Position numbers and translations under genes: made by a program | Source: Actinoplanes sp. NBRC 103695 | GTDB taxonomy: Bacteria; Actinomycetota; Actinomycetes; Mycobacteriales; Micromonosporaceae | Assembly (NCBI RefSeq): GCF_030269485.1 | Contig: NZ_BSTL01000012.1 | Coordinates: forward strand, 248,001 to 312,000 | Reading direction: 5' to 3' | DNA length: 64,000 bases | In this document: positions 1 through 7,142 of the stretch, piece by piece | Position numbering within the stretch: position 1 is the first letter of the stretch | Layout: each line of letters begins with the position of its first letter | The notes under the pieces: generated by a model | Databases searched by the model: none | Told to the model about the DNA's origin: nothing | The model's input: only the letters and a program-made list of their open reading frames with translations

Positions 1-843
1 CACCACATGTTCGTCACCGGCCAGGTGCTGCTGCCGTTCTTCAGCTTCCTGAGCTTCCTCATCGCGGTACCGACCGGCATGAAGTTCTTCGTCTGGATCG
101 GCACGATGTGGCGCGGCCAGATCAGCTTCGAAACCCCGATGATGTTCGCCATCGGCTTCCTGGTGACGTTCCTCTTCGGTGGCCTCTCCGGCGTCCTGCT
201 CGCCGCCCCGCCGATCGACTTCCACGTGTCGGACTCGTACTTCGTCATCGCGCACTTCCACTACGTGCTGTTCGGCACGATCGTGTTCGCGGTGTTCGCC
301 GGCATCTACTTCTGGTTCCCGAAGATGTTCGGCCGGATGCTCGACGACAAGCTCGGCAAGGTGCACTTCTGGCTGACCTTCATCGGCTTCCACGCCACCT
401 TCCTGGTGCAGCACTGGCTGGGCACCGAGGGCATGCCCCGACGGTACGCGGACTACCTGCCCGACGACGGCTTCACGTTCCTCAACACGTTCTCCACGAT
501 CGGGTCGTTCGTGCTCGGCGCCTCGACCCTGCCGTTCATCTACAACGTGTGGAAGTCGTACAAGGTCGGTGAGCTGGTCACGGTCGACGACCCGTGGGGC
601 CATGGCAACTCGCTCGAGTGGGCCACGTCCTGCCCGCCGCCGCTGCGCAACTTCGACCGCATGCCGCGCATCCGTTCCGAGCGCCCGGCCTTCGACGCGA
701 AGTTCCCCGAACTCGCCGCCGGCGCCCACCTGACCGGCCCACCCGAGGGCGGCGCCCGTCTCCTGAGCAGCGAGTCCGACGGCGGGGCGACCTACCAGGA
801 AGACGTCAGCAGCAACGTCGACGTCGACGACAAGAAGAAGTAA
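1..843 (+). CDS. ctaD: Cytochrome c oxidase subunit I, C-terminal part (CtaD)
   Basis: This is the 3' part of the haem-copper oxidase catalytic subunit, which reduces O2 and pumps protons in the plasma membrane. The reading frame is open from base 1 and begins with the His-His-Met-Phe of the CuB site, so the 5' half lies outside the window. The IAHFHYV segment (about residue 80 of the visible part) carries the paired haem-ligand histidines. Several hydrophobic helices follow, then a hydrophilic tail rich in Asp, Ser and Lys that ends in DDKKK. The first Met in view is internal. A strong hairpin terminator follows the gene, so it probably ends its transcription unit. Confidence 0.97.
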   Translation, partial: HHMFVTGQVLLPFFSFLSFLIAVPTGMKFFVWIGTMWRGQISFETPMMFAIGFLVTFLFGGLSGVLLAAPPIDFHVSDSYFVIAHFHYVLFGTIVFAVFAGIYFWFPKMFGRMLDDKLGKVHFWLTFIGFHATFLVQHWLGTEGMPRRYADYLPDDGFTFLNTFSTIGSFVLGASTLPFIYNVWKSYKVGELVTVDDPWGHGNSLEWATSCPPPLRNFDRMPRIRSERPAFDAKFPELAAGAHLTGPPEGGARLLSSESDGGATYQEDVSSNVDVDDKKK

Positions 844-864
844 GTCGACGACAAGAAGAAGTAA
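823..864 (+). repeat. 21-bp tandem duplication spanning the ctaD stop codon
   Basis: The last 21 bases of ctaD (823-843, encoding VDDKKK and TAA) are repeated exactly at 844-864, including a second TAA. The second copy is in frame but behind the first stop. It looks like a recent slippage duplication. If the first stop were read through, it would add only seven residues. Confidence 0.9.
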
Positions 865-888
865 GCAGCCCCACCCCGCCAGCAGAAC

Positions 889-920
889 GAGCGGCCCGCC
901 GGACATCCGGCGGGCCGCTC
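889..920 (+). terminator. Hairpin terminator after ctaD
   Basis: There is a perfect 14-bp stem (889-902 with 907-920) with a 4-nt loop, 25 bases after the duplicated stop. The stem is almost all G-C and no U-run follows, which is common for actinobacterial terminators. Confidence 0.8.
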
Positions 921-1085
921 GCTTCATGGTCGGTGGAGACCCAGGTGGTCAGCGGAGACCAAGGCGGTCCGTGCCGGGACCGGCGTCGGATCTCAGCTCG
1001 GGCCGGCCGGGCGCGTCGCGCTCAGCGGCCATGGTGCACGGCCCCGCACACGGCCTGGTGGTTCAGGCCGGCCGGGCGGCGGACC

Positions 1086-1862
1086 TCAGCTGGTCGGGGT
1101 GGGCGAGGGCGTGGCGGTGGGGGTGCCGCAGCCCGGGCCGTGGCCTTTGCCCGGGCCGTGACCCTTGCCCGGTCCGTGGTGGTCGCCGGTGTTCGAAGGC
1201 TTCTCGCCCTTCTCGGGCTTGCCGGTGTTCTTGGGCTTGTCGGCGCGCTTGTCGTCCGTACCCTTGCGGTCCTTGCCCTTGAAGTCGCTCTTGTCCTGGC
1301 CGCCGCCGCAGCGGTCGCCGGTGGGGCGCTTCGTGAAGCCGGTGATCGCGGTCACGGTCCGGGCGCCGCTGTCGACGGTGCCGGAGATGCGGGCGAGCAG
1401 GTTGGCGGGCAGCGCCGACAACGCCACGGAAGCCCCGTTCACCGTGATTTTGGCGGTGCTCGCGACCGACAGGGTGGAGGTCGCCTCGTTCGGGCGGTTC
1501 ACCGTGATCGTCGAAGCGCCGGCATCCGCCGAGGTGATGAGCCCGTGCAGGCGGAACGACGTCGCATCGGCGCTGTCGCCCGGCTTCGAGCGGTCCTCGG
1601 CGCCGGGCGAGGCGGGCGGCGCGGAGGGGGCGGATGAGGCGGACGGGGTGGATGGGGTCGCCGAGGGCGAGGTGCCGGCGCTCGTGCTCGGTGCGGCGGC
1701 CGGCCGGGCACTGGCCCGCTCGGAAGCAGTCGGCGACGCGGAGGTCTTGACCGCGGCGGGACGGGCGGCGTTACTGACCGCGGCCCACGCCGGGACGGTG
1801 GCAGCACCGGCGAGGGCGATCCCGCCGCTGACGGCGAGCGTGACGATGAGGCGCTTCTTCAT
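1086..1862 (-). CDS. Secreted protein with disordered linker and one DUF5666-like domain
   Basis: The protein has 258 residues from the ATG at 1862. I chose this start because it gives a classical signal peptide (MKKR, hydrophobic core, then AWA); the upstream in-frame extension is not protein-like. After the signal come about 70 Ala/Ser/Pro/Thr-rich residues. Next is a compact domain of about 80 residues (RLHGLITSAD ... VTAITGF) with alternating beta-strand pattern similar to DUF5666 beta-barrels. A Lys/Asp/Gly-rich tail ends in HGPGKGHGPG-type repeats. A role at the cell surface is likely; no enzyme motif is visible. The DUF5666 link is a pattern impression, not a search result. Confidence 0.75.
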   Translation of the reverse strand: MKKRLIVTLAVSGGIALAGAATVPAWAAVSNAARPAAVKTSASPTASERASARPAAAPSTSAGTSPSATPSTPSASSAPSAPPASPGAEDRSKPGDSADATSFRLHGLITSADAGASTITVNRPNEATSTLSVASTAKITVNGASVALSALPANLLARISGTVDSGARTVTAITGFTKRPTGDRCGGGQDKSDFKGKDRKGTDDKRADKPKNTGKPEKGEKPSNTGDHHGPGKGHGPGKGHGPGCGTPTATPSPTPTS

Positions 1863-2009
1863 GTCGGCGGGCTCCTGGGGGACGCGATCGGGGGCGTAGA
1901 TCACGATCCAGGCCGAACTTATGGCGAGCCTCTGGATCAGGGTGCTGTCCGGCGCGATCTCGGGTGCCACTGGGTTGCGGCCCGATCACCGCAGCTCGGA
2001 AAGAAACGT

Positions 2010-2340
2010 TCAGCGCAGTTCCGACAGCAAGGCGTCCAGCCCGGTGGCCAGCCTGCTCAGGTGGTCGAGCACGCCCGTCGACATCTACCGGCTCCGGCAT
2101 AGGTACCTCGGCCCGCAGCACACGCGTCTCCACCTGGAACGACGCCTCCACAGCGGCCACGAAGCCCGCCCGCCCGGCGTTGACGATCATGCGCTTGACC
2201 GCCCATTCGCCACGCTCGGTGACCACCCGCCACAGCTCGTTGGACAGCCCGCCGGTCACCCGCACCGCCGCCGCCACCGGCCGCCCGAGCCCGAACGCCT
2301 CCGCGACGATCCCCACACCCCGATCCACGTCCGCCCACAT
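2010..2340 (-). pseudogene. Aminoglycoside/choline-kinase-type phosphotransferase remnant, middle deleted
   Basis: The first about 95 codons (from the ATG at 2340) encode a normal N-lobe of an APH-family phosphotransferase: TGGLSNELWRVVTERGEWAVK with the ATP-binding Lys, then ETRVLRAEVPMPEPV. The frame then shifts. In another frame the DNA ends as LDHLSRLATGLDALLSELR and a TGA at 2010, which looks like a typical C-terminal helix of the same family. The catalytic loop and the whole C-lobe between them are missing, so the gene cannot make an active kinase. It is divergent from the methyltransferase at 2355, 14 bases away. Confidence 0.75.
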
Positions 2341-2354
2341 TAGGGTCGCGATCT

Positions 2355-3014
2355 GTGGATCTCGAAGGGTTTCTGGCCGGAATGCGCGACTCCTACAGCC
2401 GGATCGCGGAGGACTACGCCGGTGTGCCGGGCCAGGCGCAACGGCCGCAACTGATCGAGCGTGCGCTGCTGGCGGCCTTCGCCGAGCGGATCCTGGCCGG
2501 GTGCGGCGCCACGGTCGCCGACGTGGGTTGCGGCCCCGGTCAGCACACTGCGGCGTTGCGCGAGCTCGGGCTGGACGCCTACGGGATCGACCTCGCCCCG
2601 GGGATGGTCGAAGTCGCGCGGCGGGCGCATCCGGGCGTGCCGTTCGAGGTGGGGTCGATGCTGGAACTCGACCGGGCCGACGGCGAGCTCGGCGGGATCC
2701 TGTCGGTCTACTCGATCATCCATGTGCCGCTGGAGCTGCGCGCGCGGGTGCTGGCCGAGTTCTTCCGGGTGCTGGCGCCGGGTGGGCTGGTCATGCTGGT
2801 CTTCCAGGTCGGCGACGAGCAGGGGCGCCGGGAGGAGTTCCAGGGCCACCGCATCGGCATCGACTGGTACCGCCAGCAGCCCGACGACCTGGTCACCCTG
2901 CTGCGCGACGCCGGCTTCGACATCTGGCTCCGAGCCGTCCGCGAGGCCGAGGGCGCCGAGAAGGTGCCGCAGGGCTACCTGATCGCCGTCAAACCCAAGG
3001 TCAAAATCTTTTGA
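2355..3014 (+). CDS. Class I SAM-dependent methyltransferase
   Basis: The protein has 219 residues with a Methyltransf_11/25-type core. Motif I is DVGCGPGQHT (about residues 55-64), the motif II acidic end is in YGIDLAPGMVEVAR, and LAPGGLVMLVFQVGD is the post-motif strand. The C-terminal part resembles small-molecule methyltransferases that act on amino- or carboxy-groups. The substrate cannot be read from sequence. It starts 14 bases from the divergent phosphotransferase remnant, and both may once have shared a promoter region. Confidence 0.88.
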   Translation: MDLEGFLAGMRDSYSRIAEDYAGVPGQAQRPQLIERALLAAFAERILAGCGATVADVGCGPGQHTAALRELGLDAYGIDLAPGMVEVARRAHPGVPFEVGSMLELDRADGELGGILSVYSIIHVPLELRARVLAEFFRVLAPGGLVMLVFQVGDEQGRREEFQGHRIGIDWYRQQPDDLVTLLRDAGFDIWLRAVREAEGAEKVPQGYLIAVKPKVKIF

Positions 3015-3322
3015 CGGTACGGGCACCCGAAACCGAGCCGTGGTTTCAGCGGACCGTCGTCGTGGTCAAGGCCGCACGCCATTTCCGGCCCGGATGGTGG
3101 TGCGGCAAAAGCTCACTTCGCGAGTGCCTGGCGTTCCGATCGCGCGACGGGCAACGTTGATGCCTGGAAATACCGCCCGGGTTTCTCGCTGGGGTGTCGA
3201 CGGTTAATTTGAATCAGGCGTGAGTGCCTGATCGACTTCATGATTCACCGGCATTCGCGCCGATGCCATCGACCGGCATCGGACCCGAAAGAGGTTCGTG
3301 CGCGACGGAAAGGTGAAGCAAT
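3015..3322. other. Intergenic region with two hairpins
   Basis: I see no gene in this 308-bp gap. It holds two short inverted repeats: a 7-bp stem at 3213-3232 (ATCAGGC / GCCTGAT, 6-nt loop) and an 8-bp stem at 3260-3282 (CCGATGCC / GGCATCGG, 7-nt loop). They lie between the methyltransferase and the secreted-peptide gene and could be a weak terminator and an operator or 5'-leader structure. The base composition is less GC-rich than the flanking genes. Confidence 0.4.
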
Positions 3323-3328
3323 TTGTCC

Positions 3329-3721
3329 ATGACCAAGCGGCTTGCCGTTCGAGCAACCATGATCGCCGCGGTGATCCTGTCCGCCTTTGGTGCTCTGAGT
3401 GTGGCCACGTCCGCTCCCGCGCTGGCCGGCGAGGCCGTAGTCGGCTCGGCGGCGCTGGCGCCGCGGGCTACCTACGGCATCAACATGGACCAGGCGTGCT
3501 GGGACCAGTATGAACACGCCTTCAAAGCTGAGATCGACCCGCGGAATTGGCACGCCTGGGGCTGGAGGTGCTACACCTGGAATCAGAGCAACGGCACCCT
3601 TGAGGCACACGACATCGACCCTGCTCGGTATTGCCGCGAACACCACCCCGATGCTCCATTCTCCGCCTATTACGATCAGTGGGATCCTTTCTCTTGGTAT
3701 TGCCGCCCGAACAGGGTTTGA
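3329..3721 (+). CDS. Small secreted protein with four cysteines
   Basis: The protein has 130 residues. The signal peptide is clear (MTKRLAVRATMIAAVILSAF, cleavage near ALA-GEA). The mature part, about 95 residues, is rich in Trp, Tyr and His (WHAWGWRCYTW, FSWYCRPN) and has four Cys, enough for two disulfides. An in-frame TTG at 3323 is an alternative start; the GGAAAGGTGA at 3307-3316 is 6 nt from the TTG and 12 nt from the ATG. No known family is recognised. The aromatic-rich compact form suggests an extracellular binding or antagonistic peptide, which is a guess. Confidence 0.7.
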   Translation: MTKRLAVRATMIAAVILSAFGALSVATSAPALAGEAVVGSAALAPRATYGINMDQACWDQYEHAFKAEIDPRNWHAWGWRCYTWNQSNGTLEAHDIDPARYCREHHPDAPFSAYYDQWDPFSWYCRPNRV

Positions 3722-3947
3722 CAGCGATAGCTCGAAGGTCCTGTCGCGTGCCTCAGCGGTAACCACCGGCGGTCGCCCAATGCGTCGTCTGAATCCGCGG
3801 CAACGCCGTGGGCCGCCACAAGAAGTGGAGTGGCAGCCCGTGGCGTTGCTCAGGTCCGGGAAAAGGCCGTCAATCCCTGGTCGGCACGAGACCGGCCTAG
3901 TGCCAGACCGACCTGCGCGGTTGTGCGCAGGACGGGCGTCCGGTGCG

Positions 3948-5180
3948 TCAGGAGATGTGGGCGGACGCGGGATTGGCCGGGGTGGGGGAGACGGGAGCCG
4001 CGGCGGCTGTGCGGCGGCGGCGTAGTTCGGCGGGGAGGACGGCCAAGGCGACCAGGAGGCCCACGCCGCCGACGGCTGCGAAGCCCCAGGGTGGGGACTG
4101 CCAGTCCATGACCACGCCGGCCAGTGGCGCGCCCAGGGCCACGCCGACCGTGAGGGCCGAGTTGTGCCAGCCCAGGGCCTCGCCTCGGGCCGCGGCGGGG
4201 ATCATGCGGCTGACCGCGTCGGCCGTGGCCGTGATCGTGGGGGCGCACAGCGCGCCGGCCGGGAGGATCAGCAGGGCCAGCAGCCACCAGTGGTCGCCGC
4301 CGAGCCCGACGGGGATCGTCAGCAAGGCCATGGGCGCGAAGAGCGTGAGCGGGGTCAAGCCCTTGCGGATCGTGCCGTAGAGGAAGCCGCCCAGCAGCGA
4401 GCCGGCCGCCCAGATGCTCAGCACCACGCCCGTCCAGGCGACCTCGCCGCCGGCGCGCAGCACCGCCACGACCGCGACGTCCGTGCCGCTCAGGACGAGG
4501 GTCGAGGCGGCCGTGATGGCCAGGATGCCGATCAGGCGCGGGGTCAGCCACTGGCTGCGGGGGATGCTGGCGGCGCCGGTCGACGGTGGGGCCTCGCCGG
4601 CGGAGCGGATGGGTGGGTCGAGCAGGAACAGGCCGACGCCGGAGATCAGGATGCCGGTGCCGACGGCATACATCCCGGCGTGTGAGCCCGCCGTCGTCGC
4701 GATCAGGACGCCCAGGGCGGGACCGGCCATGAAGCTGATCTCGGTGGTGATCGAGTCGAGCGCGAAGGCGGGGAGGCGGTGCGACTCGGGGGCGAGCGCG
4801 GCGATCGACTGCCGGGCCACGGCGAAGGCCGGCAGGGCCAGGAAACCGCCGACCAGCGCGGCGACCAGGAGTGCCCAATACGGCATGGAGGGCGCCGAGA
4901 ACCAGAACAGCACCTCGGCCACCGTGGTGAGCACGAGCACCGGGCGCAGCCCGCGCCGGTCGGTGATGCGGCCCATCACAGGCGCGCCGAACGAGCCGCC
5001 GATCGTGAACGCCGTGCCGACCAGGCCGGCCAGGAAGTAGCCCAGGCCGAGGTCCTGAACCACGTGCAGGGTGAGCGTCACCGTGCCGGCAGCGATCGGC
5101 ACACGCGCGAGCGTGGCCACCGCCAGCAGTGACTTGATGCCCCGCAGCGCGAGGGTCTCCCGGTAAGGCGTGAGTGTCAT
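3948..5180 (-). CDS. MFS transporter
   Basis: The protein has 410 residues with about twelve hydrophobic segments. The cytoplasmic loop motif GRITDRRGLRPVLVLTT between helices 2 and 3 is the signature of the major facilitator superfamily (DHA1-like drug/metabolite exporters). It stands alone, with its own short upstream region before pncA. The substrate is unknown. The 226-bp gap between its stop and the secreted peptide gene (3722-3947) shows no gene. Confidence 0.9.
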   Translation of the reverse strand: MTLTPYRETLALRGIKSLLAVATLARVPIAAGTVTLTLHVVQDLGLGYFLAGLVGTAFTIGGSFGAPVMGRITDRRGLRPVLVLTTVAEVLFWFSAPSMPYWALLVAALVGGFLALPAFAVARQSIAALAPESHRLPAFALDSITTEISFMAGPALGVLIATTAGSHAGMYAVGTGILISGVGLFLLDPPIRSAGEAPPSTGAASIPRSQWLTPRLIGILAITAASTLVLSGTDVAVVAVLRAGGEVAWTGVVLSIWAAGSLLGGFLYGTIRKGLTPLTLFAPMALLTIPVGLGGDHWWLLALLILPAGALCAPTITATADAVSRMIPAAARGEALGWHNSALTVGVALGAPLAGVVMDWQSPPWGFAAVGGVGLLVALAVLPAELRRRRTAAAAPVSPTPANPASAHIS

Positions 5181-5250
5181 GACGGGTCCTAACCTCCGTC
5201 AGACATCCTCGCCGCTGGGTACGACAAGTTTCGAGCCAGTTAGACGGGGA

Positions 5251-5832
5251 TCACGTGGGATCGACGACCGGCGCGCCCGTGGTGCTCACCCCGGCGGCAG
5301 CGAAAGCGTCGATCGCCGCGTCGGTGGTGATCCGGGACACGCCGGCGGTCAGCTCCAGCAGGACGCTGGTGGTGAAGCCGGCCGCTGCGGCGTCGAGCGC
5401 GGTCGCGCGTACGCAATGGTCGGTGGCGATCCCCACCACCTCGACCTCGGTGACCGAGCGTGAGCGCAACCAATCGGTCAGGCCCTCACCGGAGGTGGTG
5501 TGTCCCTCGAAGCCGGAGTAGGCAGCCGCGTGCGCGCCCTTGTGGAACACCGCCTCGATGCGGTCCCGTGCCAGCTCCGGGTGGAAGTCCGCGCCGCCGG
5601 TGCCCACCACGCAGTGTGCCGGCCACGAGTCGACGAAGTCGGGGTCGGCGCTGAAGTGGGCGCCGGGGTCGACGTGGTAGTCCTGGGTGGCGACCACGTG
5701 GTCCCACCGGTCGCCGGCGCGGTCCAGCACCAGCGAGATCCCGGCGGCCACGGCGGCGCCACCGGCGACCGGCAGGGAGCCGCCCTCGCAGAAGTCGTTC
5801 TGCACATCGACGATGATCAGCGCGCGTGACAT
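5251..5832 (-). CDS. pncA: Nicotinamidase (PncA)
   Basis: It deamidates nicotinamide to nicotinate for NAD salvage. The protein has 193 residues of the isochorismatase-like fold. The catalytic triad reads as Asp9 (VDVQND), Lys98 (FHKG) and Cys140 (TDHCVRATA). The metal ligands Asp51, His53, His59 and His73 are all present with mycobacterial PncA spacing. The ATG at 5832 has a good ribosome site (GGAGGGG, 6 nt away). It lies 23 bases downstream of pncB on the same strand, so the two consecutive steps of the Preiss-Handler entry are co-transcribed. Confidence 0.95.
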   Translation of the reverse strand: MSRALIIVDVQNDFCEGGSLPVAGGAAVAAGISLVLDRAGDRWDHVVATQDYHVDPGAHFSADPDFVDSWPAHCVVGTGGADFHPELARDRIEAVFHKGAHAAAYSGFEGHTTSGEGLTDWLRSRSVTEVEVVGIATDHCVRATALDAAAAGFTTSVLLELTAGVSRITTDAAIDAFAAAGVSTTGAPVVDPT

Positions 5833-5855
5833 TTGTTCCCCTCCGGGTGGCCCCC

Positions 5856-7133
5856 TCAGGCGATCGTGACCGGGATGGCCGGGTCACCCGCGGAGAGCTT
5901 AAGGCCCTCCCACGGGATGGAGATGAGGCATTGCCGCAAGTGCTCCCGTCCCTCGGCCAGGGTGGGCAGGGGCAGGACGTCGCCCGCGGCGATGAAGGAC
6001 TGCTGGAGCAGGCGGTCGTTCGGCAGATGATCGGGTACGCCCTGGGGGACGATGATCTCCTCGGTGGCGGTGCCGGTGGGCTTGTGGCGTCGCACGGCCG
6101 TCTTGCGCCCACCGACGGTCGCCTTGTTCTCCGACCGCTTGACCACCGGGCGCCCCTCCACCTCGACCAGCTTGTAGACCAGCCCGGCGGTGGGCGCCGC
6201 GGACCCGGTGACCACGGCCGTCCCGGCGCCGTAGATGTCCACCGGCTCGGCGGCCAGCGAGGCGATCGAGTACTCGTCCATGTCACCGGAGACGATGATC
6301 TTGGTCTCGGTGGCGCCGAGCGAGTCGAGCAGCTCGCGGGAGTGCTGGGCGAGCACCGACAGGTCGCCCGAGTCGATCCGGATGGCGCGCAGGTCGGGGC
6401 CGGCCACCGCGATCGCGTTCCGGATGCCCTGGGCGATGTCGTACGTGTCGACCAGCAACGTCGTGTTCTTGCCCAGCGCCGCCACCTGGGAGGCGAACGC
6501 GGTCGCCTCGTCGTCGTGCAGCAGCGTGAACGCGTGCGCCGAGGTGCCCGTGGTCGGAATCCCGTAGAGCGCGCCCGCCGCCAGGTTGGACGTGCTGGCG
6601 AACCCGGCCAGGTACGCCGCCCGCGCCGAGGCCACGGCGGCCAGCTCGTGCGTGCGCCGGGAACCCATCTCGATGATCGGCCGCCCGCGCGCGGCGGTGA
6701 CCATGCGTGCCGCCGCGGCCGCGATCGCGCTGTCGTGGTTGAGCACCGACAGGATGAGCGTCTCGAGCACCACGCACTCGGCGAACGTGCCGGAAACGGT
6801 CAGGATGGGCGATCCGGGGAAGAACAGCTCACCTTCGGCGTAGCCGTCGACGTCGCCGGTGAAGCGGTAGTCACGCAGCCAGGCGAGCGTCTCGTCGTCG
6901 ACGATCCGGGCCGACCGCAGGACCTCCAGCTGGGCCGGCTCGAACCGGAACTCGCGGATCAGATCGATCAGCCGCCCGGTGCCGGCGACCACGCCGTACC
7001 GGCGGCCGGTCGGTAGCCGGCGCGCGAAGACCTCGAAGACGCTGCGCCTCGAGGCGGTGCCGTCGCGCAGTGCGGCACTCACCATCGTCAGCTCGTAGTG
7101 GTCGGTGAGCAGCGCGGGGGCGAAGTCGGTCAC
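5856..7133 (-). CDS. pncB: Nicotinate phosphoribosyltransferase (PncB)
   Basis: It joins nicotinate to PRPP to give nicotinate mononucleotide, the step after PncA. The protein has 425 residues, usual for actinobacterial PncB1. Family landmarks visible are LLTDHYELTM at the N-terminus, EMGSRRTHE, TSN and TGTSAHAF in the middle, and RIDSGDL in the phosphate-binding region. The start is a GTG at 7133, only 9 bases after the stop of the LuxR-type regulator gene, so all three genes probably form one transcription unit. Confidence 0.95.
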   Translation of the reverse strand: MTDFAPALLTDHYELTMVSAALRDGTASRRSVFEVFARRLPTGRRYGVVAGTGRLIDLIREFRFEPAQLEVLRSARIVDDETLAWLRDYRFTGDVDGYAEGELFFPGSPILTVSGTFAECVVLETLILSVLNHDSAIAAAAARMVTAARGRPIIEMGSRRTHELAAVASARAAYLAGFASTSNLAAGALYGIPTTGTSAHAFTLLHDDEATAFASQVAALGKNTTLLVDTYDIAQGIRNAIAVAGPDLRAIRIDSGDLSVLAQHSRELLDSLGATETKIIVSGDMDEYSIASLAAEPVDIYGAGTAVVTGSAAPTAGLVYKLVEVEGRPVVKRSENKATVGGRKTAVRRHKPTGTATEEIIVPQGVPDHLPNDRLLQQSFIAAGDVLPLPTLAEGREHLRQCLISIPWEGLKLSAGDPAIPVTIA

Positions 7134-7142
7134 CCCACCACC

